A stretch of 64,000 bases of DNA from [Actinomadura] parvosata subsp. kistnae. GTDB taxonomy: Bacteria > Actinomycetota > Actinomycetes > Streptosporangiales > Streptosporangiaceae. Below the pieces are notes generated by a model that was given only the letters and a program-made list of their open reading frames with translations, had not been told where the DNA came from and did no database searches. A program made the position numbers and the translations under genes. The stretch is taken from assembly GCF_900323885.1 (NCBI RefSeq), contig NZ_OOHJ01000018.1, forward strand, positions 2,653,001 through 2,717,000. Reading direction: 5' to 3'. Of this stretch, positions 16,290-23,465 are shown one piece after another. Position 1 is the stretch's first letter; each line of letters begins with the position of its first letter.

Positions 16290-18332
16290 CGTGCGGCGGG
16301 ACAGCCTGATCGCGTCCGCGGCCACCCGCAGATCGCCGCGGACCAGGGTCAGGTCGCTCGCCTCGATGGCGGCGTCGGTGCCGGTGCCCATGGCCAGGCC
16401 CAGGTCCGCCTGGGCCAGCGCGGCGGCGTCGTTGACGCCGTCGCCCACCATCGCCACCACCTTGCCGTCGGCCTGCAGCTTCTTGACCACGTCCACCTTG
16501 TCGGCGGGCAGCACCTCGGCGATCACCTCATCGATGCCCACCTCTTGGGCGACGGTCCTGGCCACGGCCTCGTTGTCGCCGGTCAGCAGCACCGGGGTCA
16601 GGCCCAGCGCTTTCAGCTGGGTGATGGCTTCCCTGCTGGTCGGCTTGACCACATCGGCCACCACCAGCACCGCGCGCGCCTTGCCGTCCCAGCCGACCGC
16701 CACGGCGGTGCGGCCTTTCGCCTGTTCGGCGGCCAGCGCGTCCGCCAGGTTCGCCGGGAGGTGCTGGGACCACTCCTCCAGCAGGCGGGGGCGGCCGACC
16801 AGGACCGCGTGCCCGTCCACGATGCCCTGCACGCCCAGCCCCTCGACGTTCGTGAAGTCCTCCACGGTCGCCTCGGAGCGGGCCTGGCGGGCGATCGCCT
16901 GCGCGATCGGGTGCTCGGAGGCGTGCTCCAGCGCGCCGGCCAGGCGCAGCACCTCTTCCTCGCTCTCCCCCTCGGCCACGTGCACGCCGGTCAGGTTCAT
17001 CCTGCCCTCGGTGACGGTGCCGGTCTTGTCCAGCACCACCGTGTCGATCCGGCGGGTCGACTCCAGCACCTCCGGCCCCTTGATCAGGATGCCCAGCTGC
17101 GCGCCCCGGCCGGTGCCCACCAGCAACGCGGTCGGCGTGGCCAGACCCAGCGCGCACGGGCACGCGATGATCAGCACCGCCACCGCCGCCGTGAACGCCG
17201 CCCCCGCCCCGTCCCCGGTGCCCAGCCAGAACCCGAGCGTGCCCAGCGCGAGAGCGATCACGATCGGCACGAAGATGCCCGAGATGCGGTCGGCCAGGCG
17301 TTGCACCTGCGCCTTGCCGGTCTGCGCGTCCTCCACCAGCCTGGCCATCTGGGCGAGCTGGGTGTCCGCGCCGACCCGGGTGGCCCGCACGATCAACCGG
17401 CCGCCAGCGTTGACGGTGGCGCCGGTGACCGCATCGCCCGGCCGCACCTCGACCGGCACCGATTCGCCGGTCAGCATCGAGGCGTCCACCGCTGAGGTGC
17501 CCTCTTCGATTACGCCGTCGGTGGCGATCTTCTCGCCGGGCCGGACGATGAACCGGTCACCGGTCTTGAGCTGCTCCGTGGGGATGCGGCGGCCGTCGGC
17601 CAGCTCCACGTCCTTGGCACCCAGCTCCAGCAGGGCGCGCAGGGCCGCCCCCGCCCGCCGCTTGGAGCGGGCCTCGAAGTAGCGGCCGGCCAGGATGAAC
17701 GCCGTCACCCCAGCGGCGGCCTCCAGGTAGATGTTGCCGGAGCCGTCGGTGCGCTCGATGGTGAAGGCGAACGGGTGCGTCATGCCGGGCGTGCCCGCGG
17801 TGCCGAAGAACAACGCCCACAGCGACCAGCCCAGCGCGGCCAGGGTGCCGATCGAGATCAGCGTGTCCATCGTGGCCGCGCCGTGCCGCAGGTTGGTCCA
17901 CGCGGCCTTGTGGAACGGCCAGCCGGCATAGACCACCACGGGGGCAGCCAGCGTCAGCGACAGCCACTGCCAGTTGGTGAACTGCAACGCCGGGATCATC
18001 GCCATCGCGATCACCGGCACGGCCAGCACCACGGAGGTGATCAGGCGGTTGCGCAGCGGCTGCAGCTCGTCCTCAGGCTCCGTGGGAGGCGCCTCCGGCA
18101 CGGGCAGCTCGGCCGTGTAACCGGCCTTCTCCACCTCGGCGATCAACTGCTGCGGCTCGACGCCTTCGGGAAAGGTGACCTTCGCCTTCTCCGTCGCGTA
18201 GTTGACCGTGGCGGTCACGCCGTCCAGCTTGTTCAGCTTGCGCTCGATGCGGTTCGCGCAGGACGCGCACGTCATGCCGCCGATCGTGAGTTCGACAGCT
18301 CTGTCCTGGGTGGCTCCGCCCAGAGAAGACAT
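16125..18332 (-). CDS. copA: Copper-translocating P1B-type ATPase
   Basis: 735 residues. An N-terminal heavy-metal domain with 'GMTCASC' (residues about 18-24) is followed by eight helices, with the ion-binding CPC in helix 6 (about residue 391), the phosphorylated Asp in DKTGT (about 433), the 'SEHP' nucleotide site and 'GDGVNDA' (about 628). These mark a Cu(I)-exporting P-type ATPase. ATG 18332 has AAGGAGAG upstream. It is the third gene after copZ and the His-rich exported protein, all under the two CsoR-like boxes near 19.6 kb, so induction by copper is expected. Confidence 0.95.
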   Translation of the reverse strand: MSSLGGATQDRAVELTIGGMTCASCANRIERKLNKLDGVTATVNYATEKAKVTFPEGVEPQQLIAEVEKAGYTAELPVPEAPPTEPEDELQPLRNRLITSVVLAVPVIAMAMIPALQFTNWQWLSLTLAAPVVVYAGWPFHKAAWTNLRHGAATMDTLISIGTLAALGWSLWALFFGTAGTPGMTHPFAFTIERTDGSGNIYLEAAAGVTAFILAGRYFEARSKRRAGAALRALLELGAKDVELADGRRIPTEQLKTGDRFIVRPGEKIATDGVIEEGTSAVDASMLTGESVPVEVRPGDAVTGATVNAGGRLIVRATRVGADTQLAQMARLVEDAQTGKAQVQRLADRISGIFVPIVIALALGTLGFWLGTGDGAGAAFTAAVAVLIIACPCALGLATPTALLVGTGRGAQLGILIKGPEVLESTRRIDTVVLDKTGTVTEGRMNLTGVHVAEGESEEEVLRLAGALEHASEHPIAQAIARQARSEATVEDFTNVEGLGVQGIVDGHAVLVGRPRLLEEWSQHLPANLADALAAEQAKGRTAVAVGWDGKARAVLVVADVVKPTSREAITQLKALGLTPVLLTGDNEAVARTVAQEVGIDEVIAEVLPADKVDVVKKLQADGKVVAMVGDGVNDAAALAQADLGLAMGTGTDAAIEASDLTLVRGDLRVAADAIRLSRRTLSTIKGNLFWAFAYNVAALPLAALGLLNPMIAGAAMAFSSVFVVTNSLRLRRFT

Positions 18333-18361
18333 CACCTCTCCTTTCTTCAGTGGGCTCTTTC

Positions 18362-19270
18362 TCAGTGGCTGTGATCGTGGGTCGCGGAGGGGGCGTGCCC
18401 GTCCGACAGGGTGGCCGTGGCGGTGAAGCTCGCCGTACGGACCTTGCCCTCGTGCTTGAAGTCGAGGAACAGGCGGAAGTCGCCGCGGCTGGGAGCCTCC
18501 GCGTAGAAGGTGATCTCGGGCCCCGCCTGCTCGCTCTCCTCCGGGTGCACGTGCAGGTACGCCAGATCCCCCGCGCGCAGCGCCACCAGATGACCGTACG
18601 CCCCAAGGTAGGGCTCCAGGTCGGTGACCGGCTCCCCATTCTTGCTGACCGTCAGCGTGAGCTTGCTCGACCGGCCCGCGACCAGGTCGCCGGCCAGGTT
18701 CACCGTGTAGTCGCCGACGATCGCCGTACGGCTGACGTGGGGCAGCGGCTCCGGCCGGTAGTCACCCGCGGCCTGAAGGTCCGCGCCGAGCGTCAGCTTC
18801 TCCCCGCCCGCCGGGGCGAAGTCGGCGAACGCCCGGTACGGGCCCGCCTTCGGCAGCGACAGCTGCACCGACCAGGTGCCGTCGGGGGCCAGCTCGGGGT
18901 GGAGGTGCTGGAAGCTCGTCAGGTCGCGGGAGACGACGATGAAGTGCAGCTTCTTGTCGTGCTCGACCTTGTAGTCGGTGACCGGCTTGCCGTGGGGGCC
19001 GATCACCGTGAACCTGAAGTCGGTCGGGACGCCGGTCGTGATCGAGGTGATCGGGTTGAGTGTGTAGCCGTCCTGCGACACTTGGAGCCCCCCAGGGGTA
19101 TCTGCGGCGGTGTCCGCCGCCTGGTGCTGCTGATGCTGTTGCTGCTCGGGTCGGGTGGCATGAGGGCTGGTCCTCGCTTCGGGGGCCACCACCTTGCCCA
19201 CGCCCAGTCCGCCGCCGAAGACGACGGCCAGGCCCAGGGCGTACGAGCCGAGCTTCATCGCGGTGTTCAT
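18362..19270 (-). CDS. Exported His-rich metal-associated protein of the copper operon
   Basis: 302 residues with an N-terminal hydrophobic anchor ('LGSYALGLAVVFGGGLGVG'), a His/Gln-rich linker, two beta-rich domains ('HFIVVSRDLTSFQHLHPEL' and 'LHVHPEESEQ') and a His-rich tail. It probably sits outside the membrane and binds copper through the HxH-type clusters; that is inferred from the His content and the operon. The start overlaps the copZ stop as ATGA. Similar proteins occur beside copA in other actinomycetes without an agreed name. Confidence 0.75.
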   Translation of the reverse strand: MNTAMKLGSYALGLAVVFGGGLGVGKVVAPEARTSPHATRPEQQQHQQHQAADTAADTPGGLQVSQDGYTLNPITSITTGVPTDFRFTVIGPHGKPVTDYKVEHDKKLHFIVVSRDLTSFQHLHPELAPDGTWSVQLSLPKAGPYRAFADFAPAGGEKLTLGADLQAAGDYRPEPLPHVSRTAIVGDYTVNLAGDLVAGRSSKLTLTVSKNGEPVTDLEPYLGAYGHLVALRAGDLAYLHVHPEESEQAGPEITFYAEAPSRGDFRLFLDFKHEGKVRTASFTATATLSDGHAPSATHDHSH

Positions 19271-19476
19271 GGGTTCGCCACTTCATAACCGGCCTCTTCG
19301 ACGGCGGCGGTGATCTTCGCCGGGTCGACGGGGCCGTCACTGTCCACGGTCAGCAGGCCGGACGCCAGATCCACCTCGACGCCGGTGACGCCGGCGACCC
19401 CGCTGACCTCCTCCTTGACCGAGCTCACGCAGTGGCCGCAGGTCATGCCCTTCACGGTGTAGGTGGCGGTGCTCAT
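19267..19476 (-). CDS. copZ: Copper chaperone (heavy-metal-associated domain)
   Basis: 69 residues from ATG 19476, preceded by GAGGAG. A single HMA domain with 'GMTCGHCVSSV' binds Cu(I) through the two Cys and passes it to CopA. It is the first gene of the operon copZ - exported protein - copA. An upstream ATG at 19500 is in frame but lies beyond the ribosome site. Confidence 0.9.
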   Translation of the reverse strand: MSTATYTVKGMTCGHCVSSVKEEVSGVAGVTGVEVDLASGLLTVDSDGPVDPAKITAAVEEAGYEVANP

Positions 19477-19582
19477 CGCTGTCTCCTCGTACGTCGTCAC
19501 TGTCTTCAGCCCCTCTTGGGGGATACGGACGAGGCCCGCCCGGCGACGTGTCCTTCATCACTTTGCCCGGCCCTGTCCCTCA

Positions 19583-19643
19583 TACCCCCAGGGGGTACCT
19601 TCGAACGATCGAGAAGTTAATATACCCCCCAGAGGTATGTCAA
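19583..19643 (-). promoter_or_regulatory. CsoR-type copper promoter with two operators
   Basis: TACCCCCAGGGGGTA (19583-19597) is a perfect dyad. ATACCCCCCAGAGGTAT (19622-19638) is a second, imperfect one. Both match CsoR operators (ATACCC...GGGTAT type). On the minus strand a perfect -35 TTGACA (19643-19638) abuts the second box, which fills the spacer, and the -10 lies near 19615. Box 1 is then just downstream of the start point. No csoR gene is in the window. Confidence 0.7.
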
Positions 19644-20228
19644 GTGCGACGTGCGCCGGATCTGCCAAGCCCTCCCGAACCGCCTGAATCGTCCCCTCTT
19701 CCCCCCATCGCGCCTCGCACCTCTCGCGCCTGAGCCATAGGCGGATCACGTCCAGCGGCACGACACCGCAGGCTCCAGGACGTGAAATCAAGGAGGGAGA
19801 GGTACGACGCCAGGTGGAGGCGCGACGTCACAGGAACCCGGACCACGACCCCGACCCCGACCCCGAACCCGAACCCGAACCGAGGCCGGAACCGGAACCA
19901 AGACCGGAACCCGAACCCCGAACCGGACCCCGAACCCGAACCGAGGCCGGAACCGGAACCGAGACCGGAACCCGAACCCCGAACCGGACCCCGAACCCGA
20001 ACCGAGGCCGGAACCGGAACCGAGACCGGAACCCGAACCGGGACCGATCAGGGTGCGCATCCAGGCTGGATATTTGGCATGATCGAGCTGTTGTCCCAGA
20101 TGGGCCACCCATTGGGCCCATCTGGTCAGAGCACAACACAGGGACCGCAGCCATACCTTGCTAGGCTGCTTGTCAACCGTTGGGTCTCACCCCGGCAGGT
20201 GAGACCGTCGAAGAAGTGGGGTCACACC
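19644..20228. other. Long intergenic region before DLW-39
   Basis: 585 bp without a credible gene. It contains the copper promoter edge, a GC/CCGAAC repeat block (19838-20047) and an AT-poor stretch with the palindromic TGGGCCCA. The frame open through it (19782-20228) is Pro/Glu/Arg repeat peptide created by the repeats. Confidence 0.5.
19838..20047. repeat. 61-bp-period tandem repeat built from CCGAAC/CGGAAC hexamers
   Basis: The marker CGAGGCCGG recurs at 19881, 19942 and 20003, exactly 61 bp apart. Each unit is made of hexamers such as CCGAAC, CGGAAC and CGAGAC plus one 7-mer. Because 61 is not a multiple of three, the reading frame shifts each unit, so it is unlikely to be selected as protein. 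It may be a variable-number repeat. Confidence 0.8.
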
Positions 20229-20348
20229 GTGAAGAAGCTGCTCGTTCTGGCGCTGATCGCCCTTGGGGGGTTGCTGATCTGGCGTAAGGTGCAGGCCGAC
20301 CGCGCAGAGCTCGATCTCTGGACCGAGGCGACCGGTAGCGAGAACTAA
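20229..20348 (+). CDS. DLW-39 family small membrane protein
   Basis: 39 residues from GTG 20229. 'KKLLVLALIALGGLLIWRKV' is one membrane helix followed by 'ADRAELDLWTEATG'. Length and the Asp-Leu-Trp motif match the actinobacterial DLW-39 family, which usually lies beside tRNA genes downstream of gyrA. No function is known. The longer in-frame opening upstream is repeat-derived. Confidence 0.85.
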   Translation: MKKLLVLALIALGGLLIWRKVQADRAELDLWTEATGSEN

Positions 20349-20363
20349 CCGACCGGCGAGGCG

Positions 20364-21092
20364 ATGAGTGACGTCGTCCCCATCAAGCTGGCGTGCCTGG
20401 ACCTGGCAGGCACCACAGTCGGTGACATCGCCATGGTCGAGCGCGCCTTCGCCGAGGCGATCGCGACCCAGGGCATAGTGCCCGGGACCGGAGCGTACGC
20501 GCGTGCCATGGTTCACGTGCACCGGTCCCGGGGATGCCCCAAGATCGATGTCTTCCGTGGGATCTTCCCCGGCAACGAGGCCCAGGCCCAGGCGGCGAAC
20601 CTGACGTTCGAACGCTCCTACGAGGGAGCGCTGGAGCGGGCGGGTCTCGTCCCCGTGCCCGGAGTCCTGGAGGTCCTCGACAAGCTCCGCGGCACCGGCA
20701 TCAAGCTCGCCCTGATCACCGGCTTCAGCCGCACCACTCTGAGCCGCGTCCTCAGCGTCCTGGGCTGGCACGACAAGATCGACCTTGCCATCTCCCCAGA
20801 AGACGCCGGCGGCCGCGGCCGCCCCTGGCCCGACATGGTCCTCCACGCCGTACTCCGGCTCGGAATCCAGGACGTACGCCAGGTGGCCGTCATAGGAGAC
20901 TCGGAGAGCGACATGCTCTGCGGCAAACGAGCGGGGGCTTCGATCGTGGCCGGCGTCATGACAGGCGTACACAGCCGAGAACGCCTCCTGAAGGGCGGCG
21001 CCACCCACATCCTCGACTCGATCGCCGACTTCCCGAACTTGATCCTGAGCGACGACCTTGGTACGACGCAGGTAGCTTCCTCCGCCCGGTAA
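20364..21092 (+). CDS. HAD-family hydrolase, phosphonatase-like
   Basis: 242 residues from ATG 20364, only 15 bp after DLW-39. HAD motif I is 'CLDLAGTTV', with the nucleophile Asp and the Ala-Gly-Thr form seen in phosphonoacetaldehyde hydrolase-like enzymes. Motif II is 'LITGFS', with Thr, and motif IV is 'VIGDSESDM'. A helical cap lies between motifs I and II. It likely removes phosphate or a phosphono group from a small molecule; the substrate is unknown. It ends 15 bp before tRNA-Ala. Confidence 0.8.
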   Translation: MSDVVPIKLACLDLAGTTVGDIAMVERAFAEAIATQGIVPGTGAYARAMVHVHRSRGCPKIDVFRGIFPGNEAQAQAANLTFERSYEGALERAGLVPVPGVLEVLDKLRGTGIKLALITGFSRTTLSRVLSVLGWHDKIDLAISPEDAGGRGRPWPDMVLHAVLRLGIQDVRQVAVIGDSESDMLCGKRAGASIVAGVMTGVHSRERLLKGGATHILDSIADFPNLILSDDLGTTQVASSAR

Positions 21093-21107
21093 GCTATCTT
21101 CGTCGAA

Positions 21108-21180
21108 GGGGCCTTAGCTCAGTTGGCAGAGCGCCTGCTTTGCAAGCAGGAAGTCAGGAGTTCGAATCTCCTAGGCTCCA
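21108..21180 (+). tRNA. tRNA-Ala (anticodon TGC)
   Basis: 73 nt cloverleaf. Acceptor GGGGCCT pairs with AGGCTCC, with the G3:T70 wobble pair that identifies tRNA-Ala. The anticodon loop CTTTGCAAG has TGC, and the T loop is TTCGAAT. The discriminator is A at 21180; a full CCA is not encoded. Its 3' half is the attachment site for the element array downstream, and the integrated elements restore the complete gene. Confidence 0.97.
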
Positions 21181-21182
21181 CC
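21139..21182 (+). repeat. att core copy 1 (attL of element 1, inside tRNA-Ala)
   Basis: 44 bp from the anticodon loop (TTTGCAAG...) to two bases after the tRNA end. It is identical to 41660-41703 and 54032-54075 and partly to 55874-55917, marking the ends of integrated elements. Confidence 0.92.
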
Positions 21183-21190
21183 CCACGTCG

Positions 21191-21224
21191 AAGGCCACTT
21201 CCTATGATCGGGAAGTGGCCTTTT
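21191..21224 (+). terminator. Rho-independent terminator after tRNA-Ala
   Basis: AAGGCCACTTCC (21191-21202) pairs perfectly with GGAAGTGGCCTT (21211-21222), followed by TT. It is brought by element 1, so integration replaces the tRNA's terminator. Confidence 0.85.
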
Positions 21225-21231
21225 CGATCTT

Positions 21232-21251
21232 GTACAGCTGCAAAGTACAGC
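21232..21251. repeat. Left arm-type site pair of element 1
   Basis: GTACAGC TGCAAA GTACAGC: two 7-mers at 13-bp period, 50 bp inside the left att core. The same pair and period occur at the other end of the element (41553-41572), as expected for integrase arm-binding sites. Confidence 0.65.
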
Positions 21252-21755
21252 TACAGGCGCAGCCGCAGTCAAACAGCCCAAGCGCTTCTGTCTTCTCCGT
21301 GCCTCACTGATCGACTCTGGTCGTAGAGATGCCGACCATGGAAGCCGTGGCTGCGGGCGAGAAACCATGCATGGCGGGACATGCAGACCGTGGCGGTTCC
21401 CCTGTCGTCATCCTCTGCCGGGCCGCCAAAGCGCCGGCCCTAGGGCGCGCAACGTGAACATTTTACTTGCAAATGCCTCTTTATAGTTCCTCTCGATTGC
21501 AAGTTGGTTCTCTTGATGCGCAAGTGATCAAAGTGGTAGAAATAGACTCAATTCTGGGATCTCCGTGGTGGAGGCCTCCCGCTGATCTGCGTGCTCAGTG
21601 GCGGCTTCCCCTGTAACGAGGTCCACACGGACCTGAGGGATCCAACAGATGCAGCGAATGAGAGCTCTGGCCTGCAGCGAAAGCGAACGGCCCCCTGCAG
21701 CAACAGGGAGCCGCTCTCATGCCCCAACCCATCAGGTAAGGAAGGACACTCGATC
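21252..21755. other. Intergenic region at the left end of element 1
   Basis: About 500 bp with no convincing gene. The middle (21455-21545) is AT-rich, with an inverted repeat ACTTGCAA (21465-21472) / TTGCAAGT (21497-21504). This could be part of the excision/integration region or a small RNA locus; nothing more can be said. Confidence 0.4.
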
Positions 21756-21956
21756 GTGATTCTAGTACGACGCTCCGAGGAGCCCAGTGATGAACCCCCA
21801 CGCGGAGGTCCATCACCACTGCCGCTCCGTTGGGCCGTCATCCTTTTCGTCAGCTCCATCGCTGGCGTATGGCTGGGCACCGCAACCGCGAACCTAGCAG
21901 CTGGCGTTGGCACAGCTCTCCTTGTAGTTGGACTCCTTCACACGATCCTCGGTTGA
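21756..21956 (+). CDS. Small membrane protein in element 1
   Basis: 66 residues from GTG 21756. A polar start ('RRSEEPSDEPPRGG') is followed by two helices ('WAVILFVSSIAGVWLGTA' and 'LAAGVGTALLVVGLLHTIL'). GGAAGG lies about ten bases upstream. The frame is open further back to 21591, but without hydrophobic or conserved features. The role is unknown; it lies convergent to int. Confidence 0.5.
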   Translation: MILVRRSEEPSDEPPRGGPSPLPLRWAVILFVSSIAGVWLGTATANLAAGVGTALLVVGLLHTILG

Positions 21957-21992
21957 TGTCGTGGCGCCCTAGCTTGGGCGCCACGACATGGG

Positions 21993-23228
21993 TTATGAAT
22001 CCAAATGATCAGCGAGTTTCCCGAGGGCCTTGCGGGTCTCCTCCGAGGACACTTCGCTGTAGATGTTCATGGTCACCGCAATCTGTGAGTGGCGAAGGAT
22101 CTGCATGGCGACCCTTGGGTGGACGTCGAGGGCGACGAGCAAGGACGCGCAGGTCTTACGGGTCGCGTGGACGTGGACCTTGCGCACTCCGGCCTTGGCG
22201 CAGGCGTTCGCGAAGCTGCGGCGGAAGTTGGACGGTTCGATCGGCCGGCCACTGGCGGTGGTGAAGACGAGCCCGGTGTCCTGCCAGTCGTCTCCAGCCG
22301 CTTCCCGGGCGGTGTCGCGCACTCGTTGACGGGCACGGAGAGCCGCTGTGACGATCTCAGGGAAGGGCAGAGTGGCATCGGACGCGTCGGTCTTCGTCTG
22401 GCGGTGCAGCAGCTTGCCCCCGACGCGCTGGAGTTGCCAGCCGATCGTCATCTCGGCCTGGTCGAGATCGACGTCTTCCCAGCGCAGCCCGAGCGTCTCA
22501 CCCAGGCGCAGCCCGAGAACGAGCACCAGGACGTAAGCCGGGTACATCGCGTCCTCGTTCTTACGAGCCGACTCCAAGAAGGTCCGCGCCTCCTCAACGG
22601 ACCAGGGTTTGACCTTGCGCTTGCGAGGGACCGACATCTTGACGTTGGCTGCGACGTTGCGGGCCAACGTCTCCTCCCGCACTGCGTTGCTCAGCGCGGC
22701 CCGCAGCGTCATGTAGGCGTCATGAACCGTCCACTCCGAGGGCAGCGACCGGCAGCACGTGCCGACGGCACAGCAGTGCCGACGCCGCTTCGGGTTGCTG
22801 TGATGCTCGGGCCGGGCGGCGTCCTTGCCCTGGTCGCAGCAGAGGCAGGATCGGCGCAGCTTGTTCAGCCAGGCTTGGACGTCCCGAACGGTCAGCTTGT
22901 CGAGCCGCTTGGAGCCGAGCGCTGGCGTGATGTAGAGCCGGGAGAACATCTCGTAGTTCGCCACCGTCTTGGGCGCGAGGTTGGGTTCCACGACGTTCGT
23001 GAGCCAGTACGCCAGGTAGTCCGAGAGCTTCGGCGACTTGGTGACCACGGGTCCCTTGCGGGCCAACTCGTGAAGCTTGAGCCACTTCTCGTGGGTCTCC
23101 TCACGGGTCTTGCCGTACGCCCACTTGCGGGTCTTCTTGCCCTCCGGCGTGGTGACCCAGACATAGCCTGCCCAGCCGTTCTTGCTACGGGAAGATTGAG
23201 CCCTCGTTGTTGGCGCGAGTGCGTCCAT
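21993..23228 (-). CDS. int: Tyrosine integrase of element 1 (N-terminus frameshifted)
   Basis: 411 residues as read from ATG 23228. The tyrosine recombinase residues are all present: Arg241 (GLRLGE), Lys near 278, H354-x-x-R357 ('HATRKTCAS'), His380 and the nucleophile Tyr390 ('MNIY'). A Cys/His-rich insert at residues 127-160 could bind zinc. The enzyme integrates and excises element 1 at tRNA-Ala. Oddity: the natural start is very likely ATG 23283, overlapping the xis stop as TGATG. That frame reads 'RANNEGSIFP' and hits a stop near 23189, just where the family sequence 'EGSI-P-Y-x-NGW' should continue in the annotated frame. One base appears to be missing. Confidence 0.8.
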   Translation of the reverse strand: MDALAPTTRAQSSRSKNGWAGYVWVTTPEGKKTRKWAYGKTREETHEKWLKLHELARKGPVVTKSPKLSDYLAYWLTNVVEPNLAPKTVANYEMFSRLYITPALGSKRLDKLTVRDVQAWLNKLRRSCLCCDQGKDAARPEHHSNPKRRRHCCAVGTCCRSLPSEWTVHDAYMTLRAALSNAVREETLARNVAANVKMSVPRKRKVKPWSVEEARTFLESARKNEDAMYPAYVLVLVLGLRLGETLGLRWEDVDLDQAEMTIGWQLQRVGGKLLHRQTKTDASDATLPFPEIVTAALRARQRVRDTAREAAGDDWQDTGLVFTTASGRPIEPSNFRRSFANACAKAGVRKVHVHATRKTCASLLVALDVHPRVAMQILRHSQIAVTMNIYSEVSSEETRKALGKLADHLDS

Positions 23229-23282
23229 TCTTGCGCGGGCGCTTGCGCTCCTCCGGGGAGGCGAGCGCGGTCTTGGTGGGCA

Positions 23283-23465
23283 TCAGGCGGCCTCCTCGCA
23301 GAGTCGGGTGATGTAGTCGTTCAGCGCGGTTGCGGGGATCCGGCGACAGCGGACGCCGACGACGATGGAGCCGAGTTCGCCGGAGCGGATGAGGTTGTAG
23401 ATGGTCCAGCGACTGACCTGTAGCGCCGCCATGGCCTGCGAGACGGTGAGCAGCTCAGAGGGCAT
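23283..23465 (-). CDS. xis: Excisionase (helix-turn-helix, MerR-like) of element 1
   Basis: 60 residues from ATG 23465. 'LTVSQAMAALQVSRWTIYNL' followed by 'VVGVRCRRIPATALNDYI' is the HTH_17 excisionase fold. It directs Int toward excision by bending the att DNA. It overlaps the rep gene by 11 bp upstream and the ancestral int start by one base (TGATG) downstream, so rep, xis and int form one coupled unit. Confidence 0.88.
   Translation of the reverse strand: MPSELLTVSQAMAALQVSRWTIYNLIRSGELGSIVVGVRCRRIPATALNDYITRLCEEAA

Noticed and set aside
19838..20047. CRISPR array
   Set aside because: The repeats have no unique spacers between them and no cas genes are nearby; it is a simple tandem repeat.
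19782..20348. A 188-codon Pro/Glu-rich protein fused to DLW-39
   Set aside because: The repeat period of 61 bp shifts frame, and DLW-39 proteins are 39 residues long with a start at 20229.
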